From contig NZ_KN050692.1 of assembly GCF_000745475.1 (NCBI RefSeq), positions 637,955 through 701,954 of the forward strand: DNA of 64,000 nucleotides. Reading direction: 5' to 3'. Of this stretch, positions 49,993-58,178 are shown in pieces (positions within the stretch are counted from its first letter, which is position 1; the number at the start of each line of letters is the position of its first letter). This stretch comes from Allobosea sp. UNC402CLCol (GTDB lineage Bacteria > Pseudomonadota > Alphaproteobacteria > Rhizobiales > Beijerinckiaceae). Below the pieces are notes generated by a model. It was not told the DNA's origin, searched no databases, and was given only the letters and a program-made list of their open reading frames with translations. A program made the translations under genes and the position numbers.

Positions 49993-51150
49993 TCAGGCGG
50001 CCGGCAAACGCTTGCGCGCGATCTCGGCGTGGAAGCGCGCGCCATGGAGCAATCCCGCATCGTCGAAATCGTAATGCGGGTTGTGAAGCGGCGCGCTGTC
50101 GCCATTGCCGAGGAAGACGAAGCAGCCCGGCACATGGTCGAGAAAGCGGGCGAAATCCTCCGATCCGGTGAAGGGCTCGGACACGACCGAGGCATTCTCC
50201 GTGCCGAGCAGGCTCCTCGCCACGCCGAGGGCTTCCTCCGTCAGCGCCGGATCGTTCAGGAGCGGCACGAATTCGCGCGTATAGGTCACGGATTGCTCGA
50301 CATTGTAGGCGCGCGCGATGCCGTCCGCGATCACGCGCATCTGCGCCTCGATATCGGCGCTGACGGCGGGGCTGAAGCTGCGGGCATCGCCGAGGATGCG
50401 CGCTTCCCCCGGCAAGGCGTTGCGCGTTCCGTCGGTGATCAGCTCCGTCACCGAGACCACGGCGATATCCGCCGGGCTCAGGCGTCGCGAAACGATGGTC
50501 TGCAGGCTCGTGACGAGGGCGCAGGCGGCGACGAGCGTCTCATTGCCGACATGGGGACGCGCGGCGTGGCCGCCGACGCCGCGCAGGACGATCTCGAAAT
50601 TATCCTCCGCCGACATGATCGCGCCGGGGCGGGTCTGGAAGCGGCCGACGCCCAGGCCCGGCGCATTGTGCAGCCCGTAGATCTCGGTGAAGGGAAAGCG
50701 CTCCATCACGCCGTCATCGAGCATGGCCAGCGCTCCGCGCCCCCATTCCTCGGCCGGCTGGAAGATGAAGCGCACCGTGCCGTCGAAGCCGCCTTCCGCC
50801 GCCAGCAGCTTCGCGGCGCCGAGCAGCATCGCGGTATGGCCGTCATGGCCGCAGGCATGCATGACGCCGGGATTGCGCGAGCGATACGGCGCCTCGCTCT
50901 GCTCGGGGATGCGCAAGGCGTCCATATCGGCCCGGAGCGCGATCGCCCGGTTGCCGCTGCCGCGCTTCAGGGTTCCGACGACCCCTGTGCCGCCGACGCC
51001 GGCAACGACCTCGTCGAGGCCGAACTCGCGCAGTTTGGCGGCGACGAAGGCGCCGGTACGCTGCTCCTCGAAACCGAATTCCGGGTGAGCGTGCAGGTCG
51101 CGCCGCCAGGCGGTCATCTCCTGCACCAGATGGTCGAGATCGATCGTCAC
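49993..51150 (-). CDS. M20D-family amidohydrolase (hippurate hydrolase/aminoacylase type)
   Basis: 385 residues from a GTG at 51150 with AGGGA upstream (frame open farther 5' to 51249). Metal-binding and family blocks: RRDLHAHPEFGFEEQRT, IALRADMDALRIPE, GVMHACGHDGHTAMLLGAA, FIFQPAEEWGRGA and TGSEDFARFLDHVPGCF. Members are cytoplasmic zinc or manganese enzymes that release acyl groups from N-acyl amino acids; the substrate is not predictable. It lies upstream of clpP with both on the minus strand but 116 bases separate them and they are not obviously related. Confidence 0.92.
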   Translation of the reverse strand: MTIDLDHLVQEMTAWRRDLHAHPEFGFEEQRTGAFVAAKLREFGLDEVVAGVGGTGVVGTLKRGSGNRAIALRADMDALRIPEQSEAPYRSRNPGVMHACGHDGHTAMLLGAAKLLAAEGGFDGTVRFIFQPAEEWGRGALAMLDDGVMERFPFTEIYGLHNAPGLGVGRFQTRPGAIMSAEDNFEIVLRGVGGHAARPHVGNETLVAACALVTSLQTIVSRRLSPADIAVVSVTELITDGTRNALPGEARILGDARSFSPAVSADIEAQMRVIADGIARAYNVEQSVTYTREFVPLLNDPALTEEALGVARSLLGTENASVVSEPFTGSEDFARFLDHVPGCFVFLGNGDSAPLHNPHYDFDDAGLLHGARFHAEIARKRLPAA

Positions 51151-51266
51151 GGCTTGTCCCTCGCTCCAGGCGGTGCGCTTCGGTCGCGCGCCGGGACGAT
51201 AGCCCAGCGCCCGCGAGAGAGGCGCTGCAATTGCCCCTTCGATCTGCAAGGTTTTTTCTCGGCCGG

Positions 51267-51890
51267 TTATGGTTGCATGGTCGCCTCCGGCCGCTCATCC
51301 ATCCGGTGGACGATCCGGTCGATCAGCCCCCATTCCAGCCCCTCCTCCGCGGTCATGAAGCGGTCGCGGTCGAGCGTGCGCTCCACCTCCTCGTAGCTGC
51401 GCCCGCAATGCTCGGCATAGAGGCGCGTGAGGCGGCGCTTGGTCTGCTGGATCTCCTCGGCATGGATCAGGAAATCCGAGGCCTGCCCCTGGAAGCCGCC
51501 GAGCGGCTGGTGGACATGCAGGCTGGCATTGGGCAAGGCGGCGCGCTCGCCGGGCTCGCCGGCCATCAGCAGGAAGGAGCCCATCGAGCGGGCCGTGCCC
51601 ATGCACAGCGTATGAACGGGCGCGCGGATGTAGCGCATCGTGTCGTACATCGCGAAGCCGCTGGTCACGACGCCGCCCGGCGAGTTGATGTAGAGATGGA
51701 TCGGCCGCTTCGGATTTTCCGCCTCCAGGAACAGGAGCTGCGCGCAGACTAGCGCGCTCATGGCGTCGTTGACCTCGCCGTTGACGAAGACGATCCGCTC
51801 GCGCAGCAGCCGGGAATAGATGTCGAAAGAGCGCTCCCCGCGGCTCGATTGCTCGACGACCATAGGGACGAGTTGCATCGCTTCGCGCAT
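51267..51890 (-). CDS. clpP: ATP-dependent Clp protease proteolytic subunit, accessory paralogue
   Basis: 207 residues. The catalytic triad is intact: Ser102 in GTARSMGSFLL, His127 in LHVHQPLGGFQGQASDF, Asp176 in DRDRFMTAEEGLEWGLID. The residue before the serine is arginine, where housekeeping ClpP usually has alanine (AASM); this ARSM form is found, as I recall, in additional ClpP copies of rhizobia. The housekeeping clpP-clpX pair is not here, so this is likely a second ClpP that forms mixed or stress-specific proteases. Start MREAMQLVPMVVEQSSRGER. Confidence 0.9.
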   Translation of the reverse strand: MREAMQLVPMVVEQSSRGERSFDIYSRLLRERIVFVNGEVNDAMSALVCAQLLFLEAENPKRPIHLYINSPGGVVTSGFAMYDTMRYIRAPVHTLCMGTARSMGSFLLMAGEPGERAALPNASLHVHQPLGGFQGQASDFLIHAEEIQQTKRRLTRLYAEHCGRSYEEVERTLDRDRFMTAEEGLEWGLIDRIVHRMDERPEATMQP

Positions 51891-51935
51891 CGGCGAACTC
51901 CAAAGGCTCGAAGTTGGATCGGAGGGTGGCGGGCG

Positions 51936-52292
51936 TCAGGCCGCGCGCAGCATCGGCGGCGCGTTGCCGTTGGCCGCCCGCGGGATCTGGCGGGTGCCGC
52001 GATCCGCAAGCTCGTGGATCACATGCAGGCGGGTTCCGCCGGCCGCGTCGAAGGCGACCCGGAACGTGACGACGCTTTCCAGGAAGGGCGGCTCGTCCTC
52101 GCGCATGCGATAGGAGATCGCCTCCCCCGGCGCGAGCACGGTCGGCTGCGGATCGGCCAGCGCCGCGCCCGGAAGCCAGGCTTCCCGGAGGGCCGGAATG
52201 CTGATCGCGCGCCAGACCTTCTCCGGCGGCTCGTCGAGCCGATATTCCAGGACGAGAGCGCCGGAGGGCCCTTCCAGATCATCTGCGCTCAT
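51936..52292 (-). CDS. SRPBCC (AHSA1-like) domain protein
   Basis: 118 residues of the START/AHSA1 fold: LVLEYRLDEPPEKVWRAIS at the start, a glycine/proline turn (LPGAALADPQPTVLAPGEA) and a last strand-helix region GTRLHVIHELADRG. The ATG at 52292 overlaps the ArsR-type gene stop (ATGA), giving a coupled ArsR-SRPBCC pair. Such pairs are widespread; the SRPBCC protein may bind a small hydrophobic ligand. The family is usually about 140 residues or more, so this one is short, and it ends in an Ala/Pro-rich tail. Confidence 0.82.
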   Translation of the reverse strand: MSADDLEGPSGALVLEYRLDEPPEKVWRAISIPALREAWLPGAALADPQPTVLAPGEAISYRMREDEPPFLESVVTFRVAFDAAGGTRLHVIHELADRGTRQIPRAANGNAPPMLRAA

Positions 52293-52603
52293 TGGTCCAT
52301 CTCCTTGAGCAAGCCCTTGAGAGCCTCGATGCGCTGCGGCCAGTAGGCGCGATACTTCGCCAGCCATTGCGCGATCAGCGCAAGCCCCTCGGGATCGACC
52401 TCGTAATTGACGAAGCGGCCCTGCCGCTCCTCGCGAACGAGCCCGGCACCGCGCAGGACCGAAAGATGCTGCGACATCGCCGGCTGGCTGATGGCGATGC
52501 CCTCGCGCAAGGCGCTGGCGTTCATGCCGCCCGCCGCCAGCTTCTCGAAGATCGCGCGCCGCGTCGGGTCGGCCAGCGCCTTGAAGATCTCGTTCTCGAT
52601 CAT
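52289..52603 (-). CDS. ArsR-family transcriptional regulator
   Basis: 104 residues starting MIENEIFKALADPTRRAIFE, the classic ArsR/SmtB opening. The helix-turn-helix is AISQPAMSQHLSVLRGAGLV with wing VREERQGRFVNYEVD. There are no metal-binding cysteine motifs, so this is the non-metal type that is usually linked to SRPBCC proteins. An inverted repeat ATAAG-N6-CTTAT just upstream (52612-52627) is a probable autoregulatory operator. The stop overlaps the SRPBCC start. Confidence 0.92.
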   Translation of the reverse strand: MIENEIFKALADPTRRAIFEKLAAGGMNASALREGIAISQPAMSQHLSVLRGAGLVREERQGRFVNYEVDPEGLALIAQWLAKYRAYWPQRIEALKGLLKEMDQ

Positions 52604-52611
52604 GCCATAAC

Positions 52612-52627
52612 ATAAGCACACACTTAT
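52612..52627. promoter_or_regulatory. Candidate ArsR operator
   Basis: ATAAG-N6-CTTAT inverted repeat 9 bases before the ArsR-type start codon, overlapping where the ribosome site would be. Position and symmetry fit self-repression; untested. Confidence 0.5.
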
Positions 52628-53167
52628 ATGATTCGCAACGGGTCATGGAGAACGCCCGCGCCGAAAGCCCCGTCCAGGCTCGGCCTGCGGGGTTTCTCTG
52701 GTGGCGATCCCGAGGGGATGCGCGGGGTCCGGGCGGCGCGCGATCCTGAGCCGCGTGCCGAATGTCGATGTCGAATGTCGAAGTCGATGCGGCGCCGACC
52801 GACGCCGCCCGAACCCCGCGCGCGGCTGTCTATGAGGCCTCCCGCCAAGGCTTGAACCGGGCCTGCCTGTTCGGCCCGGCGGCGAGAAACCCCTCCGGAC
52901 CAAGGCTCACCATCCGTGGCGCAAGATCCGAACACCGCATCCCGCCCGGCCGCACGATGCCTCGCGACAGCCCCCTTGGTCGGGCGGGATGGCTGGGAGG
53001 ATAGGCGTGCAGCGGGTGGCGGGGATAAGTTCGGGCGGCCTGTAGATGGCGGCTGTTCGGCTATCGGTGGTTTCGGACGGACCTGAATTCTTTCAGTTCG
53101 TGCCCCTTCCAACTCCGCCTGTGACATGCACGATCATGCAGGAACACACTAGCCAGGCGATGACTTA
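52628..53167. other. 540-bp stretch without a supportable gene
   Basis: Open frames exist on both strands but none has a recognisable product or a good ribosome site. The only pattern is a short run of ATGTCGA-type units around 52757-52785. No tRNA, known RNA or repeat family copy was recognised. Confidence 0.5.
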
Positions 53168-53584
53168 ATGATCAGGCTGTTCAGCGCACTTGCCGTTTGG
53201 TTCCTGCTGGCAAAGCCCGTCGCAGTCCAGACGCTGGATGCCGCCGATCCGTTTCGCGTTCTGCATGCAAAATTCATCACAGTTACAACGCATCTCGGCG
53301 ATGGTCGGATCAAAGACCAGAAAGGCGTGCGCTTCGTCATTCAATCAGATTGGGAACATTCCGAGGCTGACAGGACGGCCTTTGTTGATTTGATCATCGC
53401 CGATCCGAGCAAATTCACGAGCGACACCGTCATCATCAAGCTAATGTCGGACGCCGATATGCTATTGCTGGTGGCTGACTTTTACAAAAGCAGTCGAGAC
53501 GGTATCGTCCAGAAGCTCATGTATTTCAAGGACACCAGAAGGCATGGGTGGGAGCGTCTAATCCTGGATCAGAAAGCTGACTAG
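53168..53584 (+). CDS. AT-richer exported protein of unknown function
   Basis: 138 residues with an N-terminal signal-like segment (MIRLFSALAVWFLLAKPVAV) and a mixed alpha/beta soluble part such as VRFVIQSDWEHSEADRTAF and SDADMLLLVADFYKSS. No family recognised. Hand counts of two 60-base lines inside it gave 53% and 48% G+C, well below its neighbours, and codon use looks different, so it may have been gained by transfer. The ribosome site is weak. It is followed by the convergent marC gene. Confidence 0.6.
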   Translation: MIRLFSALAVWFLLAKPVAVQTLDAADPFRVLHAKFITVTTHLGDGRIKDQKGVRFVIQSDWEHSEADRTAFVDLIIADPSKFTSDTVIIKLMSDADMLLLVADFYKSSRDGIVQKLMYFKDTRRHGWERLILDQKAD

Positions 53585-53600
53585 CCGACACCAACCGCCC

Positions 53601-54230
53601 CTACCCCGCCATCGCCGCCTTCACACCGTCGATCACGAACTGCACGGCCAGCGCCGCCAGGATCACGCCGAGCAGGCGCGTCAGCACGACATTGCCGGTG
53701 ATGCCGAGCAGCTTCGAGATCGAACTGGCCGCGAGGAACACCGCCAGGCAGCACAGGATCACCAGCCCGCAGATCACCGCCAGGGTAATCAGCAGCACCG
53801 CGTCGCCATGAGCCCGGCCCGCCAGCAGGATCGTCGCGGTGAGCGCGCCCGGCCCGGCCATCAGCGGGATCGCCAGCGGGAAGGCCGCGACGTTGCGGAT
53901 ATGGTCCTTGGTGATCGCCGTATCGGCCGTCTGCTGCTTGCGCTCGGTGCGGCGCTCGAACACCATCTCGAAGGCGATCCAGAACAGCAGCAAACCGCCG
54001 GCGATGCGGAAGGCCGGCAACGACACGCCGAGCGCCTTGAGCACGACGTCCCCCGCCACGCCGAAGAAGCCGATGATGCAGAAGGCGATAATCGAGGCGC
54101 GCACCGCCACCTGGCGCCGCTCCGCCGCCGACATGCCGCGCGTCAGCGACAGGAAGATCGGGGCGAGACCCGGCGGATCGAGCGTCACCAGCATGGTGAC
54201 GAGCGCGGCGGTGGCGAATTCGGTGAACAT
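53601..54230 (-). CDS. MarC family membrane protein
   Basis: 209 residues with six membrane helices; start ATG at 54230 (MFTEFATAALVTMLVTLDPP). Family marks: TLDPPGLAPIFLSLTRG near the start, AFPLAIPLMAGPGALTATIL in the middle and LTRLLGVILAALAVQFVIDG at the end. MarC proteins were once linked to multiple antibiotic resistance, but their role is not settled. The gene is divergent from gyrA, 211 bases away. Confidence 0.9.
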   Translation of the reverse strand: MFTEFATAALVTMLVTLDPPGLAPIFLSLTRGMSAAERRQVAVRASIIAFCIIGFFGVAGDVVLKALGVSLPAFRIAGGLLLFWIAFEMVFERRTERKQQTADTAITKDHIRNVAAFPLAIPLMAGPGALTATILLAGRAHGDAVLLITLAVICGLVILCCLAVFLAASSISKLLGITGNVVLTRLLGVILAALAVQFVIDGVKAAMAG

Positions 54231-54441
54231 GGCGGCGACTTGACCACGAGTTTCGGCCCGCGTCATCCGTGAACAAAGGCGGGATTGTGGCAGGTCGCGC
54301 CGGACGCCCGAAAAACAAGCCATAACAACATGAAATCATTCATGAAATTTTTGCTTGGACAGCGTCGGCTTTTGCTGGCGCCAAGGCGCGGAATCGGGTA
54401 GCCAGAAGCCTGAAAACGACTGGAAATCGGGATATTCCCTC

Positions 54442-57249
54442 TTGAGCGACGACAACGACGACAAGCGCGACGACGCCCCGGGTTTCGGCGGCGACATCAA
54501 GCCGATCGCGATCACCGACGAGATGAAGAAGAGCTATCTCGATTACGCCATGAGCGTGATCGTGAGTCGCGCTCTGCCCGATGTCCGCGACGGCCTGAAG
54601 CCCGTTCATCGCCGCATCCTGTTCTCGATGCACGAGAACAAGAACCTGCCGGACCGCCCCTATACCAAATGCGCCCGCATCGTCGGCGACACGATGGGTA
54701 AATACCATCCGCACGGCAACCTCGCGGTCTATGACGCGCTGGTGCGCATGGCGCAGGATTTCTCGCTGCGCCTGCCGCTGATCGACGGCCAGGGCAATTT
54801 CGGCTCGATGGACGGCGACAGCCCCGCCGCCGACCGTTACACCGAGGCGCGCCTCGACAAGGCGGCGATGCCGCTGCTGGAAGACCTCGACCTCGACACC
54901 GTCAGCTTCCAGCCGAACTACGACGGCAAGGAACACGAGCCGACCGTCCTGCCGGCGCGCTATCCCAACCTGCTCGTCAACGGCGCCGGCGGCATCGCCG
55001 TGGGCATGGCGACCAACATCCCGCCGCATAACCTCGGCGAGGTCATCGACGCCTGCGTCGCCTATATCAACGACCCCGAGATCTCGATCGACGACCTGAT
55101 CGAGATCGTTCCCGGCCCGGACTTCCCGACCGGCGCCTCGATCATGGGCCGCAGCGGCATCCATTCCGCCTACCACACCGGTCGTGGCTCGATCGTGATG
55201 CGCTCGAAGACGCATATCGAGGAGCTGCGCAAGGAGCGCGAGGCGATCATCGTCACCGAGATTCCCTATCAGGTGAACAAGGCGACGATGGTCGAGAAGA
55301 TCGCCGATCTCGTGCGCGAGAAGCGCATCGAGGGCATCTCGGACCTGCGCGACGAGTCGAGCCGCGAGGGCGTGCGCGTCGTCATCGAGGTCAAGCGCGA
55401 CGCGGTCGCCGACGTCGTGCTGAACCAGCTCTACCGCTTCACCCCGCTGCAGACCTCCTTCGGCGCCAATATGGTGGCGCTGAATGGCGGCCGCCCCGAG
55501 GTGCTCAACCTCAAGGACTTCATCTCGGCCTTCGTCGAGTTCCGCGAGGAGGTCGTCTCCCGGCGCACGCGCTTCCTGCTCAACAAGGCCCGCGAGCGTG
55601 CCCATGTGCTCTGCGGCCTCGCCACGGCGGTCGCGAACATCGACGAGGTCATCCGCCTGATCCGCACCGCGCCGACCCCGGCCGCGGCGCATGAATCGCT
55701 GATGGCGCGCGACTGGCCGGCCGAAGACATCGCGCCGCTGATCGCGCTGGTCGACGATCCCCGCCACCCGATGAACCCGGATGGCACCTATCGCCTCTCC
55801 GACGCGCAGGCCAAGGCGATCCTCGAATTGCGCCTCGCCCGCCTGACCGCCCTGGGCCGCGACGAGATCGGCGACGAGCTGGAAAAGCTCGCCAAGGAGA
55901 TCGCGGATTATCTCGACATCCTGCGCTCGCGCGCCCGCATCCAGGAGATCGTCAAGACCGAGCTCGCCGAGGTGAGGGCCGCCTTCGCCACGCCGCGGCG
56001 CACCACCATCGAGGATTGGGGCTCCGACCTCGACGACGAGGACCTGATCGCCCGCGAGGACATGGTCGTCACCGTCTCGCATGGCGGCTACATCAAGCGC
56101 GTGCCGCTCTCGACCTACCGGGCGCAGCGGCGCGGCGGCAAGGGCCGCTCCGGCATGGCGACCAAGGACGAGGATTTCGTCGCGCGGCTGTTCGTCGCCA
56201 ACACCCATACGCCGGTGCTGTTCTTCTCTTCGGAAGGCCAGGTCTACAAGGAGAAGGTCTGGCGGCTGCCGCTCTCGGCGCCGAACGCCCGCGGCAAGGC
56301 GCTGGTCAACATGCTGCCGATCGAGGCCGGCGAGCGCATCACCACGATCATGCCGCTGCCGGAGGACGAGGCGAGCTGGGAGACGCTCGACGTGATGTTC
56401 GCCACCGCCTCGGGCGGGGTGCGCCGCAACAAGCTCTCCGACTTCGTCAACGTCAATCGCGCCGGCAAGATCGCGATGAAGCTCGACGAGGGCGACCACA
56501 TCGTCGACGTGCAGATCTGCACCGAGAATGACGACGTGCTGCTGACCACGGCCAACGGCCAGTGCATCCGCTTCGCGGTGCCGGAGGTGCGCGTCTTCAA
56601 GGGTCGCGACTCGACCGGCGTGCGCGGCATCAACCTGGCCAAGGACGACGAGGTCATCTCGCTGGCGATCCTGCGCCATCTCGACGCCACGCCGGACGAG
56701 CGCGCCGCCTATCTCAAGCGCGCCGCGGCCAACCGCCGTGCTCTCAACGGCGAGGCCGACGAGGCGACGGAGGCCGTTCCTGTAGCCGAGGCCGATGCCG
56801 AGGAGAGCGCCTCGGGCGATATCGAGCTCGGGCAGGAGAAATACGCCGCCATGGGCGCGGCCGAGCAGTTCATCCTGACGATCTCGGAGAGGGGCTACGG
56901 CAAGCGCACCTCCTCCTTCGAGTACCGGGTGACCGGGCGCGGCGGCAAGGGCATCGTCGCCATGGTCGTCAACGACCGCAACGGCAAGCTCGTCGCCTCC
57001 TTCCCGGCGGTGGACTCAGACCAGCTCATGCTCGTCACCGATGGCGGCCAGCTGATCCGCGTGCCGGTCGATGCCGGCCCGGACAACCGCATCCGCATCG
57101 CCGGCCGTTCGACGCAGGGCGTGACGGTGTTCAACACCGCCAAGGACGAGAAGGTCGTCTCGGTCGAGTGCATCAACGACGATGGCGAGAGCGAAGGCGA
57201 CGAGGAAACCGGTGACGAAGCGCCGGGCGCGGAGCCGACGGAAGGCTGA
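54442..57249 (+). CDS. gyrA: DNA gyrase subunit A
   Basis: Type II topoisomerase subunit that cuts and rejoins DNA; 935 residues. I place the start at TTG 54442 (then SDDNDDKRDD); upstream codons to an ATG at 54355 do not look like GyrA. The core EMKKSYLDYAMSVIVSRALP is at residues 28-47, the catalytic tyrosine is Y133 in SPAADRYTEARLDK, and the GyrA box QRRGGKG is present before the C-terminal beta-pinwheel. In the quinolone-resistance region the sequence is HPHGNLAVYD: Leu94 stands where E. coli has Ser83, and Asn93 where it has Asp82. Acidic insertions around residue 770 add length over E. coli GyrA. Confidence 0.97.
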   Translation: MSDDNDDKRDDAPGFGGDIKPIAITDEMKKSYLDYAMSVIVSRALPDVRDGLKPVHRRILFSMHENKNLPDRPYTKCARIVGDTMGKYHPHGNLAVYDALVRMAQDFSLRLPLIDGQGNFGSMDGDSPAADRYTEARLDKAAMPLLEDLDLDTVSFQPNYDGKEHEPTVLPARYPNLLVNGAGGIAVGMATNIPPHNLGEVIDACVAYINDPEISIDDLIEIVPGPDFPTGASIMGRSGIHSAYHTGRGSIVMRSKTHIEELRKEREAIIVTEIPYQVNKATMVEKIADLVREKRIEGISDLRDESSREGVRVVIEVKRDAVADVVLNQLYRFTPLQTSFGANMVALNGGRPEVLNLKDFISAFVEFREEVVSRRTRFLLNKARERAHVLCGLATAVANIDEVIRLIRTAPTPAAAHESLMARDWPAEDIAPLIALVDDPRHPMNPDGTYRLSDAQAKAILELRLARLTALGRDEIGDELEKLAKEIADYLDILRSRARIQEIVKTELAEVRAAFATPRRTTIEDWGSDLDDEDLIAREDMVVTVSHGGYIKRVPLSTYRAQRRGGKGRSGMATKDEDFVARLFVANTHTPVLFFSSEGQVYKEKVWRLPLSAPNARGKALVNMLPIEAGERITTIMPLPEDEASWETLDVMFATASGGVRRNKLSDFVNVNRAGKIAMKLDEGDHIVDVQICTENDDVLLTTANGQCIRFAVPEVRVFKGRDSTGVRGINLAKDDEVISLAILRHLDATPDERAAYLKRAAANRRALNGEADEATEAVPVAEADAEESASGDIELGQEKYAAMGAAEQFILTISERGYGKRTSSFEYRVTGRGGKGIVAMVVNDRNGKLVASFPAVDSDQLMLVTDGGQLIRVPVDAGPDNRIRIAGRSTQGVTVFNTAKDEKVVSVECINDDGESEGDEETGDEAPGAEPTEG

Positions 57250-57263
57250 GAAATCAGCCTTCT

Positions 57264-57299
57264 ATGGAAACATCTGCAAGTGCTGTCTGATGTTTCCAT
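57264..57299. repeat. Inverted repeat after gyrA, related to the 7471-7508 hairpin
   Basis: ATGGAAACATC pairs with GATGTTTCCAT over a 14-nt loop, 14 bases after the gyrA stop. The arm ATGGAAACA is shared with the 38-nt hairpin at 7471-7508; both lie beside a family A repeat. It may act in 3' end formation, but no T-run follows. Confidence 0.55.
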
Positions 57300-57310
57300 C
57301 TCTCGCGCAT

Positions 57311-57420
57311 GTCATCCCGGGCGACCGAAGGGAGACCCGGGAGCCATGCCCGAACGTTCTTCGGCACCGCTCCGGCATGGATCCCGGGTCGGCGCGGCTG
57401 CGCTGCTTGTCCGGGATGAC
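57311..57420. repeat. Palindromic intergenic repeat, family A, copy 4
   Basis: A 110-bp composite palindrome bounded by GTCATCCCGGG and CCGGGATGAC with inner GGGAGCCATG / CATGGATCCC. It lies between gyrA and aat, the only family A copy here not between convergent genes. Confidence 0.85.
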
Positions 57421-57500
57421 GCGCGCCCGCCGGCAGCTCCATACCGAGCAGAGCCGCGAACGCGTTTGACTCCCCGAGCGCCCCGCGCTCCCATCGCTGG

Positions 57501-58178
57501 ATGAAAGCCCGTTCCGTCCCCGTGCGCACGCCCGCCATCACGCCGGACATCATGCTGCGCGCCTATGCGGCCGGCATCTTCCCGATGGCCGAGACCGCCG
57601 ACGATCCGGGCCTGTTCTGGGTCGAGCCGGAATGGCGTGGCGTCATCCCGCTCGACGGCTTCCACCTCTCCGCGCGGCTGGCACGCACCGTGCGCTCCGA
57701 CCGCTTCGAGATCCGCGTCGACAGCGATTTCGCGGCGGTGATCGCCGCCTGCGCCGAGGCATTGCCGGACCGGCCGGAGACCTGGATCAACGGGCGCATC
57801 CGCGAGATCTTCGGCGCGCTCTTCGCGCTGGGCCATGCCCACACGGTCGAGTGCTGGCGCGAGGGCCGGCTCGTCGGCGGGCTTTACGGGCTGTCGATCG
57901 GCGCCGCCTTTTTCGGCGAGAGCATGTTCCACCGCGAGACCGACGCCTCCAAGGTGGCCCTCGTCCATCTCGTCGCGCGGCTGCGCCATGGCGGCTACCG
58001 CTTGCTCGACACCCAGTTCCAGACCGGCCACCTCGCCCAGTTCGGCACCATCGAGATTCCGCGGGATGCCTATCGGCTCAGGCTCGAAGAGGCCCTGCAG
58101 CAGCGCGGCAACTGGTTCGCCTGGCCGGCTGCGGCGCAGATCAGGGGAGCGGACGCGCTGGCCGTGCTGCGCGGCTGA
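57501..58178 (+). CDS. aat: Leucyl/phenylalanyl-tRNA-protein transferase
   Basis: Adds Leu or Phe to proteins with N-terminal Arg or Lys, marking them for ClpS/ClpAP degradation (N-end rule); 225 residues, the usual length. Family blocks: LRAYAAGIFPMAETADDPGL, FWVEPEWRGVIPLDGFHLS, RVDSDFAAVIAACAE, TWINGRIREIF, VGGLYGLSIGAAFFGESMF and LLDTQFQTGHLAQFGTIEIP. Its TGA stop touches the stop of the convergent FUSC-type gene, forming TGATCA. Confidence 0.96.
   Translation: MKARSVPVRTPAITPDIMLRAYAAGIFPMAETADDPGLFWVEPEWRGVIPLDGFHLSARLARTVRSDRFEIRVDSDFAAVIAACAEALPDRPETWINGRIREIFGALFALGHAHTVECWREGRLVGGLYGLSIGAAFFGESMFHRETDASKVALVHLVARLRHGGYRLLDTQFQTGHLAQFGTIEIPRDAYRLRLEEALQQRGNWFAWPAAAQIRGADALAVLRG

Noticed and set aside
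52624..53127. Overlapping frames on both strands in the gap before the AT-richer gene
   Set aside because: No ribosome sites, no domain likeness, and arginine/proline-rich composition typical of non-coding GC-rich sequence.
54340..56679. Open frame of 779 codons on the minus strand opposite gyrA
   Set aside because: Shadow of gyrA with the composition of an antisense frame and no recognisable domain.
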